Shown one piece after another: positions 41,128 to 49,573 of a stretch of 64,000 bases of DNA. The translations under genes were made by a program, and so were the position numbers. The stretch spans positions 2,852,001-2,916,000 of the forward strand of contig NC_018681.1 of the NCBI RefSeq assembly GCF_000250675.2, in the 5' to 3' direction. Under the pieces are notes generated by a model. That model searched no databases and had not been told where the DNA came from. It worked only from the letters and a program-made list of their open reading frames with translations. Source of the DNA: Nocardia brasiliensis ATCC 700358. GTDB lineage: Bacteria; Actinomycetota; Actinomycetes; Mycobacteriales; Mycobacteriaceae. Position 1 is the stretch's first letter, and each line of letters begins with the position of its first letter.

Positions 41128-42101
41128 TGGGTGGTAGAGCGGGCAGGTTGATCGTGCGCCGGCTCATCGTCGCGGTACCGCTGGCCGGAGCGGTCTCGCT
41201 CGCCGTGTTCGCGCTCGCGGCGGCCAGTCCGTTCGACCCGCTGGACGCCTACCTCGGCGCGCACGGGGACGGCTTCGACGAGGCGCAGCGCGCGGCGCTG
41301 CGCGAGCGACTCGGGTTGGACCGCAGCTGGTTCGACGCGTGGTGGTCCTGGCTCGGTGACCTGATGAGGGGCGAGCTGGGCACCTCCCGGTCCTACCGGC
41401 AGCCCGTCGCCGAGGTGCTCGCCGAGCGGCTGCCCTGGAGTGTGCTGCTCGGCGTGCTCGGCGGCGCGGTGGCGCTGGTGCTCGCCGCCGCACTCGGCGC
41501 GTGGGCCGGGCTGCGCCGCGACGGCTTTGCCGATCGGATCATCAGCGCGAGTGCCGTTGTGTTGCAGTCCGTTCCGCCGTTCGTGCTGACGCTCGGCGCG
41601 GTGCTGGTCTTCGCGACCACCCTGCGCTGGTTTCCGGCCTCGGGTCTGACCGACCCCGGTGGCGGCGTCGGTGTCGGATCGACGGCCCGGCATCTCGTGC
41701 TGCCCGCAGTGCTGCTCGGGGTGACGCAACTGCCCTGGCTGGTGCTCGGCCTGCGGGAGACCGTGGCGAACAGCCTCGACAGCGACGCCGTCACCGGGGC
41801 TAGAGCACGGGGATTGCCGTGGCGGGTCATCGCTTTCCGGCATGTGCTCCCGGTGTCGGTCGCGCCGTTCTTCGCGCTGTGCGGCGCCAGGCTGCCGGAG
41901 CTGGTGGTCGGCGCCACGGTGATCGAGACGGTGTTCAGCTGGCCGGGTGTGGGCGCGGCGACCGTGACCGCCGCCCGCGCACTGGATTTCCCGTTGCTCG
42001 CCGCGCTGACGCTGCTCGTCACGGCGGTGGTGCTGCTCGGCAATCTGGCCGCCGATGCGATCGGCGTGGCCATCGATCCGCGGATCGACGCCGATGGATG
42101 A
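41127..42101 (+). CDS. ABC transporter permease (OppB/NikB/CntB type)
   Basis: A 324-residue permease with six helices. It begins RRLIVAVPLAGAVSLAVFAL, has the family's short outer domain with ERLGLDRSWFDAWWSWLGDL and GELGTSRSYRQPVAEVLAER, and carries the EAA loop SDAVTGARARGLPWRVIAFR. It starts in the stop codon of the binding-protein gene (TGATG), so the genes are coupled. It pairs with the next gene as a permease heterodimer. Confidence 0.9.
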   Translation: MGGRAGRLIVRRLIVAVPLAGAVSLAVFALAAASPFDPLDAYLGAHGDGFDEAQRAALRERLGLDRSWFDAWWSWLGDLMRGELGTSRSYRQPVAEVLAERLPWSVLLGVLGGAVALVLAAALGAWAGLRRDGFADRIISASAVVLQSVPPFVLTLGAVLVFATTLRWFPASGLTDPGGGVGVGSTARHLVLPAVLLGVTQLPWLVLGLRETVANSLDSDAVTGARARGLPWRVIAFRHVLPVSVAPFFALCGARLPELVVGATVIETVFSWPGVGAATVTAARALDFPLLAALTLLVTAVVLLGNLAADAIGVAIDPRIDADG

Positions 42102-42951
42102 GCTGCTGACCGCCCGGCGGTCGTCCCGGAAACAGTGGCGTGCAACGGTTCTCGTGCTCGCGGTGGGCGTGCTGGTGCTCGCGGTGCTGTACGCCGGGCT
42201 GGTGCCGCTGCTGCGGCCGGTCGACAACGCGCTGGTCGATTTCTCGATCAGCAGGCGGCCGCCCGGTCTGGACTTCCCGTTCGGCACCGACAGCGCCGGG
42301 CGTGACGTGTTCGTCCGCGTCGCCGAGGGCATGCGCGTCTCGCTGCTGATCGCGACGGCCGCCGCGCTCGGATCGGCGCTCCTCGGCCTGCTGGTCGGGG
42401 TGAGCGCGGGGGCGTTCGGCGGCTGGTGGGATCGGATCGCGATGCGCGCGGTGGACACGATGAACTCGCTGCCGAGCCTGCTGCTCACTCTGCTGGTCGT
42501 GGCCATGTATCGCGGCTCGGTGCTCGCCATCGTCGTCGCGCTCGTGCTCACCCATTGGACCTCGGTGGCCAGGGTGGTGCGGGGTGAGGTGCTGGCGCTG
42601 CGGCACGCCGAATTCGTGCAGGCGGCCCGATTGCGCGGCCTGCCCGGATGGCGCATCGTCCGGCGGCACTTCATCCCGCCCGCCCTCGGTCAGGCGCTGG
42701 TCGGCGTCGTGCTGCTGATCCCACACGCGATCTGGCACGAGTCGACGCTGTCGTTCCTGGGCGTCGGCCTGCCGCCGCACCGGGCCTCGCTCGGCACGCT
42801 GCTCTCGGACGCGCAGGCGTCGATTCTGCTGGGGGACTGGTGGTTACTGGTCTTTCCGGCCGGGGTGCTGGTGCTCGTCGCGCTGGCGGTATCGGTGGTC
42901 GGCAGGCATTGGCAGCGCAGCGGTCAACTGCGCCACGAGGTGTCGGCATGA
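42094..42951 (+). CDS. ABC transporter permease (OppC/NikC/CntC type)
   Basis: A 285-residue permease. The N-terminal region ends in the family motif FPFGTDSAGRDVFVRVAEG, followed by helices and the EAA loop AEFVQAARLRGLPGWRIVRR. The late ESTLSFLGVGLPPHRASLG is the typical OppC C-terminal block. It overlaps the previous gene by 8 bases and the following ATPase by 4. Confidence 0.9.
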   Translation: MDELLTARRSSRKQWRATVLVLAVGVLVLAVLYAGLVPLLRPVDNALVDFSISRRPPGLDFPFGTDSAGRDVFVRVAEGMRVSLLIATAAALGSALLGLLVGVSAGAFGGWWDRIAMRAVDTMNSLPSLLLTLLVVAMYRGSVLAIVVALVLTHWTSVARVVRGEVLALRHAEFVQAARLRGLPGWRIVRRHFIPPALGQALVGVVLLIPHAIWHESTLSFLGVGLPPHRASLGTLLSDAQASILLGDWWLLVFPAGVLVLVALAVSVVGRHWQRSGQLRHEVSA

Positions 42952-43784
42952 CGGGGGCGACGTTGACGTTGCAGCGTGTGTCTGTGCGAATCCCGCTGGG
43001 TCCCGGCCGCATCGTGCACGCGGTCACCGAGGCGGACCTGGTCGTCGCGCGCGGCACGGTACACGGATTGATCGGCGAATCGGGCTCCGGGAAATCCATG
43101 CTGTCCGCGACCGTCACCGGATTGCTGCCGAAACGAGCCCGCATGACCGGCACCGTCGCGCTCGAGGCCGACGGCAGGACCTACTCCGCAGCGGATATCC
43201 GGCAGGCACGGGGACGCACCGTGGCGTGGGTCCCGCAGTCGGCGATGACGTACTTCACGCCGGTCCGGCGGCTGGGACCGCAACTGGCCGAAACGATCCG
43301 GTACCTGGGCACCGCGCACGAGCCGGGCGACCTGCTGCACCGGGTCGGTTTGACCGCGGACGTGCTGCGCCGGTACCCGCACGAGCTCTCGGGCGGTATG
43401 GCGCAGCGGGCGGCGCTGGCGTTCGCACTGGCCGGTGATCCCGCGCTCATCATCGCCGACGAACCGACCTCGGCGCTCGATGCCGCGCGGGCGGCCGCGA
43501 TCCTGGGCCTGCTCGGCGAATTCGCCGCGGCGGGCGGCAGCGTACTGCTCGTCACGCACGACCTGACGGCCCTGCGCACCGCGAAGATCTGCACGGACAT
43601 TTCGGTGATGTACGCGTCCCGGATCGTCGAAACCGGCAGTGCCGAGCGGATCCTCACCGCGCCTGCGCACCCGTACCCGAAGGATCTGCTGGCCGCGCTG
43701 CCCGAGAACGGTTTGCACCCACTGCCGCATCGCACACCGGAACTGGTGAACCTGCCCGCGGACTTCCGCTATGGAGCGACATGA
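42948..43784 (+). CDS. ABC transporter ATP-binding protein (OppD/NikD/CntD type)
   Basis: A 278-residue ATPase. Walker A is GESGSGKSM (about residues 42-50), the Q loop AWVPQSAMTYFTPV, the signature LSGGMAQRAAL, Walker B LIIADEPTSALD and the H loop LLVTHDL. The C-terminal AHPYPKDLLAALP is the usual oligopeptide-type ending, but the Cys-rich 4Fe-4S-like insert of many OppD proteins is absent. It works with the shorter partner ATPase that follows. Confidence 0.9.
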   Translation: MTGATLTLQRVSVRIPLGPGRIVHAVTEADLVVARGTVHGLIGESGSGKSMLSATVTGLLPKRARMTGTVALEADGRTYSAADIRQARGRTVAWVPQSAMTYFTPVRRLGPQLAETIRYLGTAHEPGDLLHRVGLTADVLRRYPHELSGGMAQRAALAFALAGDPALIIADEPTSALDAARAAAILGLLGEFAAAGGSVLLVTHDLTALRTAKICTDISVMYASRIVETGSAERILTAPAHPYPKDLLAALPENGLHPLPHRTPELVNLPADFRYGAT

Positions 43785-44470
43785 CCAGAAGATTTCTTGC
43801 GGCAGAAGCTGTTTCGGTGCGACTGGGCGGTCGCCCGGTGCTCGACCGGATCTCGCTCGAGCTGGCTCGTGGTGAGGTCGTGGGGTTGACCGGGCCCTCC
43901 GGGAGCGGCAAAACGACACTCGCGCAGGTACTGTCGGGCCTCCGCAAACCCAGCGGCGGCCGGGTCGTCTGTGACGGGAGTCCGTTGCCCCGGCGGCACA
44001 CCGGACGCATCGCGATGCTGTTCCAGTCGCCGCGGCGGTCCTGCGATCCGCGCCTGACCTTGCGCCAATCCATCGCCGAACTCGCGCGCGGGCCGGTGGC
44101 CTGGGAGAGCGTGCTCGAATCCGTCGGCATGACACCGGATCTGCTCGACCGGTATCCGGCGCAGGTTTCCGACGGTCAGTTGCAACGGGCCGCCGTCGCG
44201 CGGGTGCTCGCGTCCGAGCCCGACTACCTGCTGTGCGACGAGATGACCTCGATGCTCGACCCGGCTACCACCGCCTCGGTCGCCCGCACCGTGACCGCCT
44301 TGGCGGCCACGGGTGTCGGCGTGCTCTTCATCAGTCACGACATCCCCCTGTTGAGCGTGTGCGCGGATCGGCTGGTGCGCTTGGGGGACAACCTTTCTCC
44401 CGTGTCCGGGGCGGCAACGTCGTCGCCCGGACCGACCGTTGATTCGACCGACGACATCGGAGTTCTATGA
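43781..44470 (+). CDS. ABC transporter ATP-binding protein (OppF/NikE/CntF type)
   Basis: A 229-residue ATPase, short for its type. Walker A is GPSGSGKTT, the Q loop is AMLFQSPRRSCDPRLTL, Walker B is YLLCDEMTSMLD and the H loop is FISHDIPL. The signature reads VSDGQLQRAAVAR, with Asp for the first Gly of LSGGQ, a form known among NikE-like half-sites. It overlaps the previous gene by 4 bases and the next by 4, completing the five-gene importer. Confidence 0.87.
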   Translation: MTRRFLAAEAVSVRLGGRPVLDRISLELARGEVVGLTGPSGSGKTTLAQVLSGLRKPSGGRVVCDGSPLPRRHTGRIAMLFQSPRRSCDPRLTLRQSIAELARGPVAWESVLESVGMTPDLLDRYPAQVSDGQLQRAAVARVLASEPDYLLCDEMTSMLDPATTASVARTVTALAATGVGVLFISHDIPLLSVCADRLVRLGDNLSPVSGAATSSPGPTVDSTDDIGVL

Positions 44471-45441
44471 GCAACGCACTGCATATCCTCACCCGCACCG
44501 ATCTGGCCGATATCGATCTGACGCCCGCCGAGGTCATCGATCTGGTCGAGGAGGGTTATCTGGCGTACGCGCGCGGCGAATCCCGGTGCCCGGTCAAGCT
44601 GATGATGCCGATTCCTAAGGTGGAGCGGGACGCGGTGTCGTATTCGATGCTGGGCTACGACAGTTCGCTGGAACAGATCGGTTTCAAGACGTCCTACCGA
44701 CAGGGCAGTGAAAGCGCGGACAAGTACTACACCACGATCAGCCTGTACGACGACACCACAGGGCTGCCGTTCGCCTTCATGGACTGCCAGCGGGTCGGTG
44801 CCGCCCGGACCCCGGCGACGACGGCCATCACCGCGAAACACTGTGCCCGCGAGGGCGCGACGAAGGCCCTGATGATCGGCACCGGGGTACAGGGGCGCAA
44901 CACCTTGCCGTACCTGCTCACCGCGCTACCGGACCTTCAGGAGTTGCGCCTGTTCGGTACCCATCCGGACGGTATCGCGGAAACCCTTGCCACCATGCGG
45001 CGTTGGTATCCGGACCGGAAGATCGAGCTGGTCGGCGACGTACCCACCGCGGTCGCCGATTCGGATATCGTCGTCGTCGCCTCCGGGCGGGCAGCGCATC
45101 CGAAGGTACGCACCGAGTGGTTGCCGCCGGGCGGTTTGCTGATCTCGGTGGCCAGCAAAGGCGTCGAGAGCGGCGCGCTGCGCGCGGCGGACTACGCGAT
45201 CGCGACCAGTGCGGGGCAGCTGGGCGTCACCGGCACCCGGCTGGCCGGGCCCGACGGACCGGTGATCGACGCCGAACTTCCGGACATCGTGGCCGGACGG
45301 GCACGCGGGCGGATCGGCGCGGACGATCGGGTGTTCGCCTTCGCCAGCGGCATGATCATCACCGATATCCCGGTCGCGCACGCGCTGGCGACCCGGGCGG
45401 TGGCGGCGGGACGCGGACAGCGGGTGGAACTGTGGTCGTGA
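44467..45441 (+). CDS. Ornithine cyclodeaminase/SbnB-like dehydrogenase
   Basis: A 324-residue enzyme of the ornithine cyclodeaminase/mu-crystallin family. The N-terminal dimerisation part has SYSMLGYDSSLEQIGFKTSY, and the Rossmann NAD loop is LMIGTGVQGRNTLPYLL (about residues 137-153). In staphyloferrin B synthesis the relative SbnB oxidises the SbnA product N-(1-amino-1-carboxy-2-ethyl)-glutamate to 2,3-diaminopropionate and 2-oxoglutarate. A CysK/SbnA-like gene two places downstream fits that reaction pair. It overlaps the ATPase gene upstream by 4 bases. The reverse, opine-forming direction cannot be ruled out. Confidence 0.82.
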   Translation: MSNALHILTRTDLADIDLTPAEVIDLVEEGYLAYARGESRCPVKLMMPIPKVERDAVSYSMLGYDSSLEQIGFKTSYRQGSESADKYYTTISLYDDTTGLPFAFMDCQRVGAARTPATTAITAKHCAREGATKALMIGTGVQGRNTLPYLLTALPDLQELRLFGTHPDGIAETLATMRRWYPDRKIELVGDVPTAVADSDIVVVASGRAAHPKVRTEWLPPGGLLISVASKGVESGALRAADYAIATSAGQLGVTGTRLAGPDGPVIDAELPDIVAGRARGRIGADDRVFAFASGMIITDIPVAHALATRAVAAGRGQRVELWS

Positions 45442-46781
45442 ACACCGCACCGGTCGAACTCCCCGGTCTGCCTGCGCTGGAACAGAAGTGGCAGCAGCGG
45501 GTGCGCGCGGACCGGCACCTGCTCTTCGATATCCGGCACGCGCTGGGTGGCCCGTTCCACGTCGTCTACCCGGAGCAGTTCGCCGACAACCTCAGGTCGT
45601 TCCAGCGGATCTTCACCGCACGCGGTGTGCGCGGCCAGGTCTATTACGGCAAGAAGGCCAACAAGGCCGGCTGCTGGCTGTCCGAGATCGCCGATCTGGG
45701 CGGGGCGGTCGACGTGGCGAGCGAACCGGAACTGGTGCACGCGCTGGCGCACGGTGTCCGCGGGCGCGACATCGGGGTGACGGGTGCCGCGAAAACCGAT
45801 GCGCTGCTGCGCCTGGCCGCCCGCCACGACTGCGTGATCGCCATCGACGCGCTCGACGAACTGGATCGGATCGCCGAGATCGCCCGGCAGGCCGGGCCGG
45901 TACGGATCTTGTTGCGGCGGCTGCCGCCCAACGCCCCGCACAGCCGGTTCGGTTTGTCCGCAACCGATCTCGATCGCGCGATCGAGTTGTGCGTGCGGCT
46001 GCGGCCGCGGGTGGAACTGATCGGGTTCTCGTTCCATTTGGACGGCTACGCGGTCGCGCCACGCGCCGAGCTCGCCGACGAGCTGATCCAGCTGTGCGTG
46101 CGGACGCGGGCGCGGGGAGTGCCCGTCGACACGATCTCGATCGGGGGCGGATTCGCCTGCCGGTATGTGCGCGACGACGATTGGCGTACCTTCGTCGAAC
46201 AGCGCCGCGACGACTGGTTCCACGCCGGAAGACAATTCGACAAGTTCTATCCCTACGCCCAGGACCCGACCGGCGCCGCCATGCTCGACGCCGTGCTGGC
46301 CACCCGGTTCGGTGCCCGATCCCTGGCGGAGAACTTGCGGGACAACGATATTCAGCTCTTCATCGAGCCGGGCCGCGCCTTGCTGATCGATGCGGGATTC
46401 ACGGTGTTCCCGGTGCTCGGTTACAAACAGAACGCCGATTACGGCATCACGACCGTGCATGGGCTCAGCATGAGCGTCTCCGAGCAGTGGAAGGGCAGCG
46501 AGTTCCTGCCCGACCCGATCCTGGTGCCGCGCAAGCAGATCGCCGCCGCCGTACCGGTCGCCACCTGTGTCGGCGGCGCCAGCTGCATGGAGTACGACGT
46601 GCTCACCTGGCGCAAGGTCCGTGTGGCGCAGCGACCCGAACCCGGTGACCTGCTGTTGTATCCGAACACGGCGGGCTATCAGATGGACAAGAACGAGAGC
46701 GAGTTCCATCAGCTCCCGTTGCCGCCCAAGGTTGTCGTCACCGAACAGGAGGACCGGTGGTTGTGGCGTTTGGACAAGTAG
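45438..46781 (+). CDS. Group IV PLP-dependent decarboxylase (SbnH/LysA/DapDC-like)
   Basis: A 447-residue fold type III enzyme. The PLP Lys is in QVYYGKKANKAGCW (Lys73 before Ala-Asn), the phosphate-binding glycines are in TISIGGGFACRY, and the C-terminal EPGRALLIDAGFTVF plus CVGGASCMEYDVL (Cys and Asp at the active-site dimer interface) are typical. Relatives decarboxylate diaminopimelate, arginine, ornithine or, in SbnH, a citryl-diaminopropionate intermediate. With the flanking SbnA/SbnB-like genes it probably trims a carboxylate from a diaminopropionate-derived chelator (inference). The GTG at 45438 overlaps the previous stop. Confidence 0.85.
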   Translation: MNTAPVELPGLPALEQKWQQRVRADRHLLFDIRHALGGPFHVVYPEQFADNLRSFQRIFTARGVRGQVYYGKKANKAGCWLSEIADLGGAVDVASEPELVHALAHGVRGRDIGVTGAAKTDALLRLAARHDCVIAIDALDELDRIAEIARQAGPVRILLRRLPPNAPHSRFGLSATDLDRAIELCVRLRPRVELIGFSFHLDGYAVAPRAELADELIQLCVRTRARGVPVDTISIGGGFACRYVRDDDWRTFVEQRRDDWFHAGRQFDKFYPYAQDPTGAAMLDAVLATRFGARSLAENLRDNDIQLFIEPGRALLIDAGFTVFPVLGYKQNADYGITTVHGLSMSVSEQWKGSEFLPDPILVPRKQIAAAVPVATCVGGASCMEYDVLTWRKVRVAQRPEPGDLLLYPNTAGYQMDKNESEFHQLPLPPKVVVTEQEDRWLWRLDK

Positions 46782-47905
46782 AAGCGGACGCGACGACGGT
46801 GCGTCCGGTCGGCCGCGCCACCGTGCATCCGGCCGGCGTGCGGCCGATGCCCCGGCTCCGGGAGAACGTCGTCCGCAGCGCGTCCGAGCTCATCGGCGCG
46901 ACCCCGCTGCTCGAACTGGTGCGCACCGGCACCGGCACCCGGATCCTGTTGAAGCTGGAGCAGTTCAACCCGACCGGCTCGGCGAAGGTGCGCATGGCGC
47001 GCGAAATGGTGTTGCAGGCCGAACGCAGTGGCGAACTGCGGCCGGGCGGGCACATCGTCGAACCCACGTCCGGCAACACCGGTACCGGGCTCGCCCTGAT
47101 CGCGCTGGAACGCGGCTACACGTTCACCGCGGTGGTCGACGACCACGCCGCGAAGGACAAGCTGCGTGCGATGAAAGCGATGGGCGCGCAGCTGGTCTCG
47201 GTGGACAGCGGTGACAGCGGTGGCCCGAGCACGGTCGAGCGCAGGCGGATCGCCGACGAGATCGCCGCGCGCACCGGTGCGTATCGCCCCGATCAGCACA
47301 ACAATCCGCATAACAACGCGGGTTATCGGGACCTGGCCGGCGAACTGCTCACCGATCTCAACACCGATGTCGACTATCTCGTCGGTGCGGTCGGCACCGG
47401 CGGATCACTCTGCGGCACAGTCGAAGAGCTGCGCAGGCTCGGCTCCCGGGTGCACGCGATCGGGGTCGAGCCCGTCGGTTCGATCATCTTCGGTGGCGCG
47501 GGCGGCAGCTATTGGCAGACCGGCGCGGGCAGCCCCGCCGGGTTCCCGGTCGGCGGCAACGTGAAATACGACGCGATCGACGAGGACTGCCGGGTGAACG
47601 ATGTCGATGCGTTCGCCACCGCGCGCGTGGTGGCGCGGCGTACCGGCATCCTGGTGGGCGGCACCGGTGGCGCGGCGATCCACATCGCACTGCGCCGCCT
47701 GGTGCACGTCCCCGCGGCGAGCACCGTGGTGGTGCTGGTGTGCGACGCGGGCGAGAAGTACCTCGACACCGTCTACGACGAGGACTGGCTGCACGCGCGC
47801 GGGCTGTACGACCGCGCGGCGCAACAGCGGATCACGCGTCTGCTCACGGCCTATGACGAATCGGTACGGTTGGCGGCCGACGACCTGGAACGGGCGAGGG
47901 CGTAA
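46757..47905 (+). CDS. CysK/SbnA-like PLP-dependent synthase
   Basis: A 382-residue fold type II enzyme. The PLP Lys77 is in EQFNPTGSAKVRMA, the substrate loop is EPTSGNTGTGLALIAL, and the glycine-rich phosphate loop is GAVGTGGSLCGTVEEL. The N-terminal 40 residues and the PTSGNTG loop fit the cysteine synthase family; the operon context favours an SbnA-like reaction, in which an activated serine (O-phosphoserine) condenses with an amino acid nitrogen. It overlaps the decarboxylase gene by 25 bases, with CAGGAGG 4 bases before the GTG at 46757. Confidence 0.82.
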   Translation: MVVAFGQVEADATTVRPVGRATVHPAGVRPMPRLRENVVRSASELIGATPLLELVRTGTGTRILLKLEQFNPTGSAKVRMAREMVLQAERSGELRPGGHIVEPTSGNTGTGLALIALERGYTFTAVVDDHAAKDKLRAMKAMGAQLVSVDSGDSGGPSTVERRRIADEIAARTGAYRPDQHNNPHNNAGYRDLAGELLTDLNTDVDYLVGAVGTGGSLCGTVEELRRLGSRVHAIGVEPVGSIIFGGAGGSYWQTGAGSPAGFPVGGNVKYDAIDEDCRVNDVDAFATARVVARRTGILVGGTGGAAIHIALRRLVHVPAASTVVVLVCDAGEKYLDTVYDEDWLHARGLYDRAAQQRITRLLTAYDESVRLAADDLERARA

Positions 47906-47909
47906 AGCT

Positions 47910-49313
47910 ATGGCAATTCGGGAGTATCGCGCCATCGTCGCGCTGGCTGCGCCGATCGCGGGCATCCAGCTCGCCCAGGTGGCACTGACCACGGTCGATC
48001 TGGCGATGATGGGACTGCTCGGCATCGCGGCCGTCGCGGCGGGCGGGCTCGCGCTGCTGCTGTACAACCAGCTGCGCACGATGTGCGTCGGCATGGTCAC
48101 CGGTGTCGGGAACATGATCGCCGCGGCCGCCGGGCGGGGCGAAAAGCGCACCGGCAGTGGCCGACTCGATGAACAGGCACGCGCCGAGATCCGCGGGTAC
48201 GTGCGCGCCGCCGCCGCGGTGGCCACCGTGGTGTCGATCGTGGGCGCGCTGATCCTCGTCGCGCTCGGCTACGCGCTGCGCTGGTTCGGGCAGGACCCGG
48301 CGGTGCTCGCGCTGGCGCGGCCGATCATCTGGGCGCTCGCGCCGGGACTGATTCCGATGCTGTGGCTGAATGTGCTGCGGCAGTTCGCCGTCGGGCTGCG
48401 CCGCGCGGGCTCGCTGCTGCGGGTGACGCTGCTGTCGATCGGCGTGAACGCGCTGTTGAACGCGCTGTTCATCTTCGGCTGGTTCGGTAGTCCGCAGCTG
48501 GGCCTGGCCGGTATCGGTCTGTCCACGACGCTGGTGCAGGCCTGGACCTTCGGCACCTACCTGCGCACCGTCCGGCGCGATCCCGTACTAGGCGAACTGC
48601 TTTCGCTGCGCGTGTGGATCGCCGACCGCGCCACGGTGCTGCGGATCGTCCGGATGGGCACGCCCATCTCGCTCACCTACGGCGCGGAAGCGGCGATCAC
48701 GTCCATCGCGACGGTGCTGATGGGTGGTTTCGGGCCGGTGGCGCTGGCCGCGAGCAATATCGTCAACCAGCTGGCTTACATCGTTTACCAGGTGAACATC
48801 GGCCTCTCGCAGGGCTCCTCGATCCTGGTGAGTCGCACCGTCGGGCAAGGGGATCAGCACGCGGTCGCCGGCATCGCCCGGCGCACTTTCGCGCTCGGCT
48901 TCGGCTTCATGACGGTGGTGGGACTGGTGTACGTGGTGGTCCCGGGTGCGGTGCTCGCGCCGTTCCTCGGCGCGGACCGCGACGACACCGCGGTGGTCGC
49001 AGCGGCGTCGACGCTGCTGTGGTTCGCGATCGTCCAGCAGTACTGCAAGGGTTCGCAGAATCTGTGCATCGGCCTGCTGCGCGGCATCGGAAACACCAAG
49101 GCGGGCATGCAGAGCACATTGATCGGCTACTTCGTGCTCGGTGTGCCCGCGATGGCGCTGTTCGCGTTCACGCTCGATTTGCGCGGGCCAGGGATCTGGC
49201 TGGGCTTGTGCGTGGGCTTCGGTACCACCGCGATCCTGGTGTGGCGCAGGTTTCTGCGCGGGGTCGCCGAGTTGACCGCGGCCGCACGGGAACCCGTGCC
49301 CGTCACCGGATGA
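47910..49313 (+). CDS. MATE family efflux transporter
   Basis: A 467-residue protein with twelve transmembrane helices in two MATE halves. The first helix YRAIVALAAPIAGIQLAQVA has the conserved N-lobe Pro; the second half begins VRMGTPISLTYGAEAAITSI, matching it. It starts 4 bases after the PLP enzyme gene. MATE proteins exchange Na+ or H+ for substrates; as last gene of the operon it is the best candidate to export the product of the three enzymes. Confidence 0.88.
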   Translation: MAIREYRAIVALAAPIAGIQLAQVALTTVDLAMMGLLGIAAVAAGGLALLLYNQLRTMCVGMVTGVGNMIAAAAGRGEKRTGSGRLDEQARAEIRGYVRAAAAVATVVSIVGALILVALGYALRWFGQDPAVLALARPIIWALAPGLIPMLWLNVLRQFAVGLRRAGSLLRVTLLSIGVNALLNALFIFGWFGSPQLGLAGIGLSTTLVQAWTFGTYLRTVRRDPVLGELLSLRVWIADRATVLRIVRMGTPISLTYGAEAAITSIATVLMGGFGPVALAASNIVNQLAYIVYQVNIGLSQGSSILVSRTVGQGDQHAVAGIARRTFALGFGFMTVVGLVYVVVPGAVLAPFLGADRDDTAVVAAASTLLWFAIVQQYCKGSQNLCIGLLRGIGNTKAGMQSTLIGYFVLGVPAMALFAFTLDLRGPGIWLGLCVGFGTTAILVWRRFLRGVAELTAAAREPVPVTG

Positions 49314-49573
49314 ACGGGAGGAATACGGCAAAGCGTATGAAACCGGCTGTACCGCTGGGATTCTCGGGTACGTTGCGTTGAGTTCATCGACAGTCCGGCA
49401 ATTCGGGCAATCGACGGCAATTGTTCAGCATCGATCGGTGGTGAACGTGGTCCAGATCACCGGATCGGCAGCACCTGTTGATCTTTCTCTGCGGCGTCAC
49501 CGCACCTCGGGTAGGGTCGGCGCGGATCGCGAAATTCTGCTCGACAGCCCTGGCGGAAAGGTCGGCCGACACG

